From assembly GCA_002840435.1 (NCBI GenBank), contig PHAT01000001.1:180300-244299 (forward strand): a stretch of DNA of 64,000 nt, given 5' to 3'. Position numbers and translations under genes: made by a program. Within the stretch, counting starts at the first letter, position 1. Every line of letters begins with the position of its first letter. Shown one piece after another: positions 54,134 to 62,633 of this stretch. The notes under the pieces were generated by a model, which saw nothing but the letters and a program-made list of their open reading frames with translations, ran no database searches and was not told the DNA's origin. This stretch comes from Deltaproteobacteria bacterium HGW-Deltaproteobacteria-6 (GTDB lineage: Bacteria; Desulfobacterota; Syntrophia; Syntrophales; Smithellaceae).

Positions 54134-54397
54134 ATGAGTAAAACCATACAAGGGACAAGACTCAACGACAACTGCTTTCCTAAGGAGCGTGGAGAATATT
54201 CTAAACAGAGCGATGGGACCTGGCTGCTTTGCCTTCCGACAGGAATACATGGACAAATCAACAATAAGACGTGGAAGATTGTAGAGCACGACAACAATAC
54301 AATAACTGTAACGCCTTCAATCCTTACCACCACAACTGGACATCCGGAACTTACCTGGCATGGCTACCTTGAGGCCGGAATTTGGAGAGAATGCTGA
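54134..54397 (+). CDS. DUF6527-like phage protein
   Basis: An 87-aa beta-rich protein with DGTWLLCLPTGIHGQINNKTW and LTWHGYLEAGIWREC, the pattern of the DUF6527 phage family of unknown role. Its start directly follows the previous stop; the next start overlaps its stop codon (TGATG). Confidence 0.65.
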   Translation: MSKTIQGTRLNDNCFPKERGEYSKQSDGTWLLCLPTGIHGQINNKTWKIVEHDNNTITVTPSILTTTTGHPELTWHGYLEAGIWREC

Positions 54398-54894
54398 TGG
54401 CGGAAAAAGGCGCGCGTACACAACTGGAGCCGGTAGCCCGGCAGATGTTTATCGACGGTCAGTCGCTCACCGCGATTGAAGCCGCGCTGGATGTATCGCG
54501 TCAGACGCTGGCCGCCTGGAAAGGCAGCACGAAAAAGCCGGACGAAGAGTTTGACGAATGGGACAAGGCCAGGGCTCGTAAAGCATCCTTCGGCCTGCGC
54601 ATGGAAGCACTCCTGGAGCGCGAATTGACCTTCGCCGAAGAACGTGAGCCCGGCGCGATTGACGGCGGATCACTCGACAATCTCAGCAAACTGGGCGCAC
54701 TGGTTGTTAAATTCAAAACCATTGAAGGCCTGGGCGCTGGCTACGATAAAGCAAAGGTCTTTCTGGAAGATGTCCAGTGGATCATCGCCTGGCTCCGGGA
54801 AAATGATCCGGAAGGATTGAAAGTGCTGGCAGCAGACTTTGACGCAATGACCATGCAGTTTAAAACGGAGCAGATGAATGGCAGTAATGCGTAA
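54397..54894 (+). CDS. Terminase small subunit-like (DUF1804, Mu gp27-like)
   Basis: A 165-aa protein with an N-terminal HTH (FIDGQSLTAIEAALDVSRQTLAAWK, about 19-43) and a helical C-terminal part, as in DUF1804 phage proteins encoded just before the large terminase. It likely recognises phage DNA for packaging. The ATG at 54397 follows GGAG by 9 bases. Confidence 0.82.
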   Translation: MAEKGARTQLEPVARQMFIDGQSLTAIEAALDVSRQTLAAWKGSTKKPDEEFDEWDKARARKASFGLRMEALLERELTFAEEREPGAIDGGSLDNLSKLGALVVKFKTIEGLGAGYDKAKVFLEDVQWIIAWLRENDPEGLKVLAADFDAMTMQFKTEQMNGSNA

Positions 54895-56446
54895 AAAACC
54901 GAATCTGACCGAAGGGCAATTTGACCAGCAGGTCGCTGAACTCAAAAAGTGGATACGTGATTCCGTATCGCCGTTTGAGAATGATACGCCTGCCAAGCAG
55001 CGCGCCCGAATAGAACGTGGCCGGACCGATTTGCTCTATTTCTTCAGCACGTATCTGCCGCATTACTTCAGCGTCGCCTTTGGAGATTTCCACGGCGAAT
55101 GGCAGGAGATCACCGAGCTCAAGGATCAGCTTGCCCTGGTCGGTGCGCCGCGCGAGCATGCGAAGTCCACCTTCTTTACCCTGGGTAATCCGGTCCACAA
55201 GATTGTCTATCAGCTAACACGGTTTTGCTGGCCATGCTCAGACACGCATGAACAGGCGACGGCGTTCAGCACGCAGATCAAGCTGGAGCTGGAAGAAAAT
55301 CCGCGCATCATTCACGACTTCGGCAAGCTCAAAACAAAAAACTGGAGCGATGACGAATTTGAAACTACGACCGGCGTCAAGGTGCTGGCCAGAGGGCGCG
55401 GCGATAAAGTGCGCGGCATCCGCTACCGGCAGTACCGTCCGGACATGGCCACCTTCGACGATATGGAAAACGACGAGACCGTCGAGAACCCGCGCACCAC
55501 AAAGAAGATTATCAACTGGATACGCGGTGCGGTTTTGGGATCTCTGGGCAAAGGCTATTCAGCCATTATGGTCGGCAACCTCTTCCATCCGCTCAGTGCC
55601 ATCTCCAAGCTGATCGCCGAGGAAGATGAGGACGGACTGCCCCGCTATGTCTCCAAAGTCTACGACGCGATCGTCGACGAAGAGAATCAGATTTCGTTGT
55701 GGCCCGCATTGTGGCCATGGGAACGGCTCATGCAAAAGAAGCATGATGTCGGCACCTATACCTTCAATAAGGAAATGCGTAACAAGGTGGCCACGGAAGA
55801 TTCGCCTTTCCCGGAAGAGACGGTTTCTCACTATGAACGCATTGAGCTGATCCGCGTTCCTCTGATCTTCGCCACTGGCGTTGATCCGGCTGCAACGGCA
55901 ACATCTAAAAGCGACTTCCGCAGTGTGGTCACCTGGGGATTAGAACGGGTACAGATGGAATTTTTCTGCATGCACGCCTGGATCAAGCGCCGGTCCATCG
56001 GTGAATTCTTCGCCGCCGCTTATGCGCAAAACGATCTGTATCCCGGTGTTGTTGTGGTGGAAGAAAACATGCTCAAGGATTTTCTCCACGAGGCAATTCA
56101 GAACTACGCCAAAGAAGTAGGCCGTTATCTGCCCTGGTCACCGATCACCCACACAACCAGCAAGATCGACGCGCGCATCATCGGCACCTGCGAATATTTG
56201 TGGGAGCACAAGAAGATGCGCTTTGAAAAAGGACACAGCGACCAGAAGATCCTGGAGGAGCAGTTCGTCTATATTCTGAACCCGTCTGTCCATGACGACG
56301 GACCGGATGCCTCAGAGATGGCCATCAGCCACCTGCAAAAAGGGAACGGTATGTCGGTTGAATACACGTCCATCTCCAGGAGACGGTTTGCCGGGCTGCC
56401 GGGTGATCAAAAAACAGGCGTCCTGATGCAAAGGGGAGCCTATTGA
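54878..56446 (+). CDS. Terminase large subunit (Mu gp28-like)
   Basis: A 522-aa packaging motor. The ATPase domain has a Walker A-like GAPREHAKST (about 89-98) and Walker B ATFDDMEND; the C-terminal nuclease begins ATGVDPAATATSKSDFRSVVTWG with the conserved Asp. GGAG lies 7 bases upstream. It overlaps the small subunit gene by 17 bases and its stop overlaps the next start (TGATG). Confidence 0.92.
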   Translation: MAVMRKKPNLTEGQFDQQVAELKKWIRDSVSPFENDTPAKQRARIERGRTDLLYFFSTYLPHYFSVAFGDFHGEWQEITELKDQLALVGAPREHAKSTFFTLGNPVHKIVYQLTRFCWPCSDTHEQATAFSTQIKLELEENPRIIHDFGKLKTKNWSDDEFETTTGVKVLARGRGDKVRGIRYRQYRPDMATFDDMENDETVENPRTTKKIINWIRGAVLGSLGKGYSAIMVGNLFHPLSAISKLIAEEDEDGLPRYVSKVYDAIVDEENQISLWPALWPWERLMQKKHDVGTYTFNKEMRNKVATEDSPFPEETVSHYERIELIRVPLIFATGVDPAATATSKSDFRSVVTWGLERVQMEFFCMHAWIKRRSIGEFFAAAYAQNDLYPGVVVVEENMLKDFLHEAIQNYAKEVGRYLPWSPITHTTSKIDARIIGTCEYLWEHKKMRFEKGHSDQKILEEQFVYILNPSVHDDGPDASEMAISHLQKGNGMSVEYTSISRRRFAGLPGDQKTGVLMQRGAY

Positions 56447-56592
56447 TGGCGACGCGTTTAAATGCCCGACATTTGTTTGATGGGCAAAATGGCTACATAC
56501 GGGGGGTAGTTTTCTTGACACTGTTTATAAACATGTTTTTGCGCGAAGCACGGGCAAAATTATGCGTGGGACGGGAGGGGATATCGCTATGA
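56446..56592 (+). CDS. 48-aa ORF linking terminase and portal genes
   Basis: Reads MATRLNARHLFDGQNGYIRG, then a hydrophobic run GVVFLTLFINMFL and a basic tail. Its ATG overlaps the terminase stop (TGATG) and its TGA overlaps the portal ATG (ATGA), so ribosomes could pass through all three. No homologue known. A TTGACA and the palindrome TGTTTATAAACA (56522-56533) also lie in it, so the stretch could alternatively be regulatory. Confidence 0.5.
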   Translation: MATRLNARHLFDGQNGYIRGVVFLTLFINMFLREARAKLCVGREGISL

Positions 56593-58193
56593 CGGTCCTG
56601 TTTGATCAATTTGGCAGAGAAGTTCAGGTCCAAAAGCAACCCGAAACGCGTGAAATTGCCGTGACGACAATCCGGGATCGGTGGTCCAACTATCCCTCCT
56701 CCGGACTCACGCCGCAATCACTGGCCACAATATTCAAAGAAGCCGACGCGGGAGACGTTCATCGGCAGGCAGAGCTGTTTGAAGAGATGGAAGAAAAAGA
56801 CACCCATCTATTTTCGGAAATGCAGACGCGTAAAAATGCCGTCCACGGTCTGGATTATGATCTGGCTCCCTATTCAGAGAGCGCCGAAGATAAGAAGATT
56901 TGCGAATTTGTTGCCGATTGCCTCTTCAATCTGAATAGCTTTGATGACGCTCTTCTGGATCTCCTGGATGCTATCGGTAAGGGATATTCTCTTTGCGAAA
57001 TCAAATGGGACACAACCGGCGGCAAGGCCATTATCGGCGATCTGTCGTGGATTCACGCGAAAAAGGCAGTCTTTTACGAGCGTGGCGCGTCGAGCATGTG
57101 GGCCAAAAGTCTGGAGCTTCCGCGAATACTGACCGAGGCCGAGCCGTTCAACGGTGAAATCATGCCGCCGTTTAAGCTGGTTTACCACCGGTACAAGGCG
57201 CGTTCCGGGTACGACACACGCGCCGGTGTGCTGCGGGTATGCGCCTGGATGTATCTCTTCAAAAATTACAGCATCAAAGACTGGGTGGCTTTTTCCGAGG
57301 TGTTTGGCATGCCGCTGCGCCTTGGTAAATATGATTCCAATGCCAGTAAGGGCGATAAGGATGCTCTTGTTGCCGCGATTCAGTCCCTGGGTTCCGATGC
57401 CGCCGGGATCATCTCCAAGAACACGGAGATCGAGTTTGTGGAGTCCATCAAGAATTCAGGCACGAATAACATTTATGAGTCACTGGCTAATTTCTGCGAC
57501 AAGCAGATGTCCAAAGCAATTCTGGGGCAGACGGCCACCACGGAAGGTACGCCCGGCAAGCTGGGCAATGAAGACGCCCAGGACAAAGTCCGGCATGACC
57601 TGATCAAGGCCGATACGGAATCATTGGCTAAGACCGTCCGCTTTCAGATCGTCCGTCCCCTGGTCGGATATAATTTTGGATGGGACAAGCCGCTGCCGTG
57701 GTTCAAGATGCTCTATGAGAAACCGGAAGACCTGGCCAACCTGATGACCGTCTACAAGGGTGCAACGGAAATCGGTCAGCCGATATCCGCCGAGCATGTG
57801 TCAGAACGGTTCAAAATTCCCATGCCTAAAAAGGGCGAAACTGTTTTGCAACCCCGACAGGCTCAAGCCGGGGCAACCAAAATCAAAGCCACTTTGAAAA
57901 AGATCGTTGCCAAGGACATAGCGCCAACTCAGTCGGATAATGACGCGGCGGATCAGATTACATCCCGCCTGGCGCAAGATGCCATGCCGATAACCGACAC
58001 GGACTTTATCGCGCAAATTCGCTACCTGGTCGAAGATCTGGATGTGCAGGACCTTGCGGATCTGCGTGATCGGCTCATCGATCTTTGGGGAACAATGAAT
58101 CCAGCCGACCTGGGCGCACTCGTTGCGCGGGCAATGGCCGTCGCGGAAATGGCCGGAATGGCTGATGTCCAAGACGAAGCGGGGACAAAATGA
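56589..58193 (+). CDS. Portal protein (DUF935, Mu gp29-like)
   Basis: A 534-aa portal subunit, forming the dodecameric entry for DNA in the head. Typical DUF935 segments: LFEEMEEKDTHLFSEMQTRKNAV, GYSLCEIKWD, KDWVAFSEVFGMPLRLGKY and SKAILGQTATTEGTPGKLG. GGAGGGG lies upstream of the ATG at 56589. It overlaps the following MuF gene by 4 bases. Confidence 0.93.
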   Translation: MTVLFDQFGREVQVQKQPETREIAVTTIRDRWSNYPSSGLTPQSLATIFKEADAGDVHRQAELFEEMEEKDTHLFSEMQTRKNAVHGLDYDLAPYSESAEDKKICEFVADCLFNLNSFDDALLDLLDAIGKGYSLCEIKWDTTGGKAIIGDLSWIHAKKAVFYERGASSMWAKSLELPRILTEAEPFNGEIMPPFKLVYHRYKARSGYDTRAGVLRVCAWMYLFKNYSIKDWVAFSEVFGMPLRLGKYDSNASKGDKDALVAAIQSLGSDAAGIISKNTEIEFVESIKNSGTNNIYESLANFCDKQMSKAILGQTATTEGTPGKLGNEDAQDKVRHDLIKADTESLAKTVRFQIVRPLVGYNFGWDKPLPWFKMLYEKPEDLANLMTVYKGATEIGQPISAEHVSERFKIPMPKKGETVLQPRQAQAGATKIKATLKKIVAKDIAPTQSDNDAADQITSRLAQDAMPITDTDFIAQIRYLVEDLDVQDLADLRDRLIDLWGTMNPADLGALVARAMAVAEMAGMADVQDEAGTK

Positions 58194-59359
58194 TCATCGA
58201 TGCCGTTTTCAAATTGCCTTTCGAGGAGCAGGAAGCATTCTTCCGGGAGAAGCAGAACATCCCGACGCAAAAGTGGAATGATCTCTGGAAAGAACAGCAT
58301 GCAAAAGGGTTCATGGTAGCCGGTGCTTACCGGGATGATCTGCTGGTGGATTTCCGCAGCGCCGTGGACAAGGCCATTACCCAGGGAACGACGCTTGCCG
58401 AATTCCGCAAGGACTTTGACCGTATCGTATCTCAGTATGGCTGGAGCTACAACGGCGGGCGCAATTGGCGCAGCGAACTTATCTACTCCACCAACATTCG
58501 AACATCCTATGCTGCCGGGCGCTGGGCTCAGCTCACGGACCCTGAGCAATTAGAGGCGATGCCCTATCTGACTTACAGACACGGCGATAGCCGGGTGCCG
58601 AGGCTTCACCATTTAGCCTGGGACGGGATAACGCTTCCGGCTGATGATCCCTGGTGGAAGACGCACTATGCGCCCAACGGATGGGGCTGCAAATGCCGGG
58701 TTATCGGTTCAACGCGCAAGGAATACGCGGCGGCAAAGAAGGAGGGAAAAGGAGAAGCTCCCTCTTCACCCATTGATCCAAAAACCGGAGAGCCGGTGGG
58801 GATTGATAAGGGCTGGGGCTACAACGTGGGCGAAGCGGCATTCGGAAAAAGCTGGGTTCAGGAATCAGGCAAGTTCGAAGAGCTTGGGCCATGGCGCAAA
58901 GATCAATATCCATTCCTGCCGGATAAACTGACGGGCGAAGTGCCACCGGTTGCTTTAGGGAAGGAACTGAAAACAGAAGCGGCGTTGCGTACTGCGGTGC
59001 CGGAGGGCATCTACCGTGATCCGTTAGGCGATTACGTAAATGTCACGAGAGCGCTGGCTGACCATATTGTTCAAGATCCCAATCGTTGGGATGGAAGGGA
59101 AAAATTTTTTCCGCTGATTCCGGACATCATTGAGAACGCCCAGGAAGTCTGGGTGGGCTTCGTAAAGTACGTTGACAGTGGCCGGGTTGTACTCCGGAAG
59201 CGATATGTGAAGGCTTATGAAATCCAAAAAAGCCGCGTTGTGGGAGTCATGGCGGACACGGTTAAAGGTCAAATGGTGGCGTTTGATATGTACAGGAGCC
59301 ATGATTTATCGGGTGGCAGACTAAGATCTGGGCGGTTGCTCTATCCGATAGGTAAGTAA
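58190..59359 (+). CDS. MuF-like head morphogenesis protein (Mu gp30-like)
   Basis: A 389-aa minor head protein. The SPP1-gp7/MuF domain (about 60-190) includes IYSTNIRTSYAAGRWAQ and WWKTHYAPNGWGCKCRV with the conserved CxC. The C-terminal third (about 265-385) has the form of a phage-borne barrel-like or nuclease domain seen in some MuF proteins (YRDPLGDYVNVTRALADHI), possibly a DUF-type toxin or structural module. Overlaps the portal stop. Confidence 0.87.
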   Translation: MIIDAVFKLPFEEQEAFFREKQNIPTQKWNDLWKEQHAKGFMVAGAYRDDLLVDFRSAVDKAITQGTTLAEFRKDFDRIVSQYGWSYNGGRNWRSELIYSTNIRTSYAAGRWAQLTDPEQLEAMPYLTYRHGDSRVPRLHHLAWDGITLPADDPWWKTHYAPNGWGCKCRVIGSTRKEYAAAKKEGKGEAPSSPIDPKTGEPVGIDKGWGYNVGEAAFGKSWVQESGKFEELGPWRKDQYPFLPDKLTGEVPPVALGKELKTEAALRTAVPEGIYRDPLGDYVNVTRALADHIVQDPNRWDGREKFFPLIPDIIENAQEVWVGFVKYVDSGRVVLRKRYVKAYEIQKSRVVGVMADTVKGQMVAFDMYRSHDLSGGRLRSGRLLYPIGK

Positions 59360-59481
59360 CGAGGACATCATGTCGCCGCACCAACATGCGCCGCTACGCC
59401 TGCCTTTAGGGTGTGCAGTCCTCGGTCAGGCCAGTTAGTAAAAACATAGCAGTATTTTGTGAAATTGCAAGGGGAAAGTAA

Positions 59482-60024
59482 ATGCCTGAAATCATCATCA
59501 AAGTGGACGGTGCTGACGCCGTCCGACAGAAGCTGCTGGCGATATCCGGCAGGACGGCAAACTTATCCCCGATCATGAAGGCTATCGGAGAGCGCGTGGT
59601 CGAACAGACCAAGCGGCGTTTTGAGACAGGCGGGCCAGCTCCGGACGGCAAAGCGTGGGCAAAGCCGAAAACACCAAATCCGAAACGCATTCGGACCCTG
59701 ACGGTGAGCGGCCAACTGCGGGACAGCATCCGTTTTCAGATGATCAGCAATAACGAGGTCGCCATCGGGACAAATAAGGTTTACGGCGCAATTCATCAGC
59801 TTGGCGGCGTGATCACACAAGGCGCTCGTTCAGAATTGTTTCAACGCAACCGGTATGTGCGGGGCCCAAACAAAGGATCATTTAAAAAGGGGACCACAGC
59901 AGGCAGAGGCTTTACGTTCAAAGACAGGACAATCAACATGCCTGCCCGTCCGTTTCTGGGGCTGAGCCAGGCGAACAGCAATGAAATTATCGGCATCATC
60001 AATGACTATATCGCAGGGAGGTAA
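59482..60024 (+). CDS. Phage virion morphogenesis protein (Mu gpG-like)
   Basis: A 180-aa protein of the gpG/tail-completion group: IGERVVEQTKRRFETGGPAPDGKAWA and the conserved VYGAIHQLGGVI and MPARPFLGLSQAN near the C-terminus. AAGGGGAAAG precedes the ATG. The 120 bases before it hold only a 22-codon ORF at 59370 with GAGGA upstream, which is not called. Confidence 0.87.
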   Translation: MPEIIIKVDGADAVRQKLLAISGRTANLSPIMKAIGERVVEQTKRRFETGGPAPDGKAWAKPKTPNPKRIRTLTVSGQLRDSIRFQMISNNEVAIGTNKVYGAIHQLGGVITQGARSELFQRNRYVRGPNKGSFKKGTTAGRGFTFKDRTINMPARPFLGLSQANSNEIIGIINDYIAGR

Positions 60025-60027
60025 CGC

Positions 60028-61041
60028 ATGAAAAATTTTATTTTGGCAGTCCTTAAGGAAATGACCGGCGCGCCCGCAGAATTTCAGGTACTGCCTGCCG
60101 GAAAAATAGAAGTGCACGGCGATGAGCCCGCGTATCTGGATGAGGCCGCCGCAATTAAAATTATCGCGGCTTATAAGGCGCGTGGAAACGACATGGTTAT
60201 TGATTATGAGCATCAGTCTTTGGCCGATGTCCAATCACCGGCAGCGGGGTGGATCAAAGACATTGTCTGGAAGGGTGCGGAAGGATTGTGGGCAGTTGTG
60301 GAATGGACGGCAAAAGCAGCCGAGTATTTGAAGAACAGGGAATACCGGTATTTTTCGCCGGTCATGCTGGTGGGCGCGGTGGATCGGAAAGTTGCGCTAT
60401 TGGTAAATGTGGCGCTGACCAACAATCCCGCGATGAATAATTTACGGCCAATTGTGGCCAAAGCTACAGACTTTATCGAAAACCAAAAGAAGGAGGACAC
60501 AATGTTAGAAAAGTTGAAAAAGCTGTTGGGCCTGGCCGCAGATGCCGGGGAAGATAAAATCGTGGAGGGCGTTACGCTCCTGGTCAATAAATGCGCTGAA
60601 CTGACAGGAAAAGTAACATCCGTCATAGCCTGCAAGGAAGTTCTGGACGCTCTCGGGGCAAAACCCGAATCCGGAAAAGATGAGGTCGTTCAGATTGTCG
60701 CCTCTCTCAAAGCGCCTGCGGACGTCGCTAAAACGCTGAGTCTAGAAGTTGCGGCGCTCAAAACAAAGATCGCCGGTATGGAGCAGGCGGATCTGGTTGC
60801 ACTGGCGCTCAAAGAAGGAAAGACCAGCCCGGAAGAATTGGATAAATGGGGTCGGGATCTGGCGCTCAAAAATCCGGAATCTTTCAAACAGATTGTTCTT
60901 TCCCGTCCGGCGGGCAGCGTTATCCCCGTAACGGATATCCTCGTGGCAAAGGAGCAGACTGTGGTTGCCGATGATGTGCAGCGCTCCGTCAATAAGATGA
61001 TGGGCATCGATGATCAGACGTTTACTAAATACAACAAATAG
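60028..61041 (+). CDS. Mu I-like head maturation protease/scaffold
   Basis: A 337-aa protein. The N-terminal part (about 1-155) is the protease domain of Mu gpI: MVIDYEHQSL and a YRYFSPVML segment. The C-terminal half is helical scaffold. An in-frame start with its own ribosome site at 60502 would give the scaffold alone, as Mu gene Z. It starts 3 bases after the gpG stop. Confidence 0.87.
   Translation: MKNFILAVLKEMTGAPAEFQVLPAGKIEVHGDEPAYLDEAAAIKIIAAYKARGNDMVIDYEHQSLADVQSPAAGWIKDIVWKGAEGLWAVVEWTAKAAEYLKNREYRYFSPVMLVGAVDRKVALLVNVALTNNPAMNNLRPIVAKATDFIENQKKEDTMLEKLKKLLGLAADAGEDKIVEGVTLLVNKCAELTGKVTSVIACKEVLDALGAKPESGKDEVVQIVASLKAPADVAKTLSLEVAALKTKIAGMEQADLVALALKEGKTSPEELDKWGRDLALKNPESFKQIVLSRPAGSVIPVTDILVAKEQTVVADDVQRSVNKMMGIDDQTFTKYNK
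60502..61041 (+). CDS. Mu Z-like scaffold from internal start
   Basis: Within the I-like gene, AAGGAGG followed by ACACA and ATG opens an in-frame product of 179 aa (MLEKLKKLLGLAADAG...). Mu makes its scaffold Z this way from gene I. The strong internal ribosome site supports the same here. Confidence 0.72.
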   Translation: MLEKLKKLLGLAADAGEDKIVEGVTLLVNKCAELTGKVTSVIACKEVLDALGAKPESGKDEVVQIVASLKAPADVAKTLSLEVAALKTKIAGMEQADLVALALKEGKTSPEELDKWGRDLALKNPESFKQIVLSRPAGSVIPVTDILVAKEQTVVADDVQRSVNKMMGIDDQTFTKYNK

Positions 61042-61079
61042 CCGCGAGGCAGCTAAACAATCATAGAAGGAGGACACCA

Positions 61080-61409
61080 ATGAAAAGAACCATTGAAAGC
61101 ATATTTGGAAGCACGAGGACTTTCTTTCTCCTCGCAATTATTTGCATCGTGGCGCTGGGCGCGAAGATGTTGAGTCTTGATGATGCATCAACCGTGGGCC
61201 TTTTCGGCATGACACTCGCTGCCGACAAAGCCCTGGAATACACAGAGGGCGTAGAACTGGACTTCCCGGTGATCAATGCGGACATCGTTTATGCGGGCTC
61301 ATTCGTCTGCGTTAATGCCGCAGGTTATGCATTGCCCGGCTCTGATATCCGGCATGATTATGCAATCTACGCCCAGTATTGCGTAATCCGCAATTACCGG
61401 ACCGATTAA
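61080..61409 (+). pseudogene. Truncated capsid cement/decoration-like protein fused to host antisense sequence
   Basis: The 109-codon frame starts after AAGGAGG. An N-terminal hydrophobic segment (about 14-30) is unusual; then MTLAADKALEYTEGVELDF and VYAGSFVCVNAAGYALPGSD match the start of DUF2190-like phage cement proteins. After codon 89 or so (about 61346) the sequence becomes the antisense of the acetyltransferase gene, so the last 20 residues are junk. The rest of the gene and all downstream phage genes are missing. Confidence 0.78.
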
Positions 61410-61850
61410 TTTTTCAGAAGGCGGATAAAGATCATTAATCAATTTGCTTCCAAGATATACCCGAACAAAATTCCCGACTTTAGAAAATTGGCCTATTTCT
61501 ATCATTGATCCTGTCTTAACATGGTTGCCGATCACCGCCTCTCCCATAATAATAGCTGCGGCGCCGGCCTGAAAGCCATCGCCGATCTGCATGTTTTCTC
61601 GAATGATGGCATGATTTCCTGTCACAAGGTTATCCCCGATCAGGCTGCCCTGATAAATGATCGAATGACTTCGTATCCTGGCATTTTTACCAATTTTCAA
61701 AGGTCCTTTTTCTCTGCCGTTGGAATATCCAATTTCACAATAGGATTCAATAATGCTGTTGTCTCCAATTTCTACATGGTCATAAACAGTTACAAAATTT
61801 CCAAATGAAACATTATTGCCGATTTTTGCTTTGCTGGATATAATATTCAT
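61299..61850 (-). pseudogene. Hexapeptide-repeat acetyltransferase, 3' end replaced by prophage sequence
   Basis: A WbbJ/NeuD-like left-handed beta-helix acyltransferase: many (I/V)GxxxxI repeats such as IGDNSIIESYCEIGYSNGREKGPLKIGKNARI and VIGNHVKTGSMIEIGQFS. The ATG at 61850 follows GGAG by 8 bases. The host frame is intact to IADYAILGVDCIIMPDI (about 61347), then runs into prophage DNA and stops at 61299. About 20-40 C-terminal residues of a normal enzyme are lost. It belongs with the polysaccharide-type gene cpsB nearby. Confidence 0.78.
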
Positions 61851-61986
61851 TCTGATCTGCTCCATTTCTTAAACGCGAAGGTATTTATCAAACTTGACTT
61901 TAGAAAATAATCAAACCGCCCTTTCTTTTAAAGGGCATAAGATCGTCAGTGGATACAACCACGCATGAGACGACTGGTTTAAATGG

Positions 61987-62298
61987 TTATGCAAGAGTGC
62001 TGGTTTGATACAGTCGTCCTTCTTGCAAAGGTATTTCTTCTTTGTCCGGTTCGCGGGACACCAGCCATAAGATGAGGATTATAAAGATGGCTGCCAGAAT
62101 GACAATCAGAATCAGCTGATTTTTGCTGTATTTTGCCGGGTGCTTCATCCATGAAGATGAATGTTTTCCGATGCCGCGCCAGCCGCAGTCATTGCATCGA
62201 TAGGGCCGGTGCATTAAAACCGCCAGGATATGTTCTTCAACGGTTTTAATACGTCTGTGGTGAATATGTTTAGAGCCGCATTTCGGACATTGTTTCAT
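61987..62298 (-). CDS. Zinc-ribbon membrane protein
   Basis: A 103-aa protein with an N-terminal zinc ribbon (CPKC about 4-7, CNDC about 35-38) followed by a single membrane helix (about 61-80) and a short polar tail. No family function. Upstream ribosome site is weak. Confidence 0.65.
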   Translation of the reverse strand: MKQCPKCGSKHIHHRRIKTVEEHILAVLMHRPYRCNDCGWRGIGKHSSSWMKHPAKYSKNQLILIVILAAIFIILILWLVSREPDKEEIPLQEGRLYQTSTLA

Positions 62299-62633
62299 AA
62301 GGGTTTGTAAGATGGGAAGAGGGTGAGGTTACTGTGAGCCTTGTACAATTGCATAAGAGAAACAATTATGTCATTCCGATTTTTACAATTTGCAAATTCA
62401 ATCCTAATTTGTCATTGGAATCATCGCTCTGCGCGCTCAGATTTTCGGTGCGGAAATGAAATTTTGTTAACGTACTCCCCTTTCGGGATGCACTGCCGAT
62501 CGAAGCGAAGCGAGAAATCCTTGTCCCGAAACGCAGTGGGGGATCTTTAAGATTTCTCGTCGTCCCGAAAAATCGGGACTCCTTCGAAATGACATTATGC
62601 AAAGGTCTCATCATGTGTATAGCTTTTTCCGGA
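62299..62633. other. Intergenic region with dispersed repeat
   Basis: 335 bases without a gene, made mostly of repeat-like sequence (GTCATTCC, AGCGAGAAATCC, TTTAAGATTTCTCGTCG) including the 45-base unit at 62551. Confidence 0.6.
62551..62595 (+). repeat. 45-base dispersed repeat, copy 1
   Basis: Identical over 45 bases to 63899-63943. The unit contains the inverted pair CCCGA/TCGGG and ends TTCGAAATGACAT, as many chromosomal REP/MITE-like repeats do. Confidence 0.85.

Larger units (their letters stand above)
41638..61346 (+). mobile_element. Mu-like transposable prophage, truncated on the right
   Basis: Gene order matches Mu: divergent repressor, Ner, transposase A, B, Gam, GemA, Mor, lysis cassette, terminase, portal, MuF, G and I/Z. 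A candidate left end TGTAGTG starts at 41638, in the 190 bases left of the repressor; the exact end is unresolved because the right end is missing, so no target-site duplication can be checked. The major capsid (T), tail, tail-fibre and mom-like genes are absent. The right limit is about 61341-61349, inside a gene fused to a host acetyltransferase. Confidence 0.88.

Noticed and set aside
59370-59438. 22-codon ORF before the gpG-like gene
   Set aside because: GAGGA precedes its ATG, but it is too short and without coupling or homology to be called.
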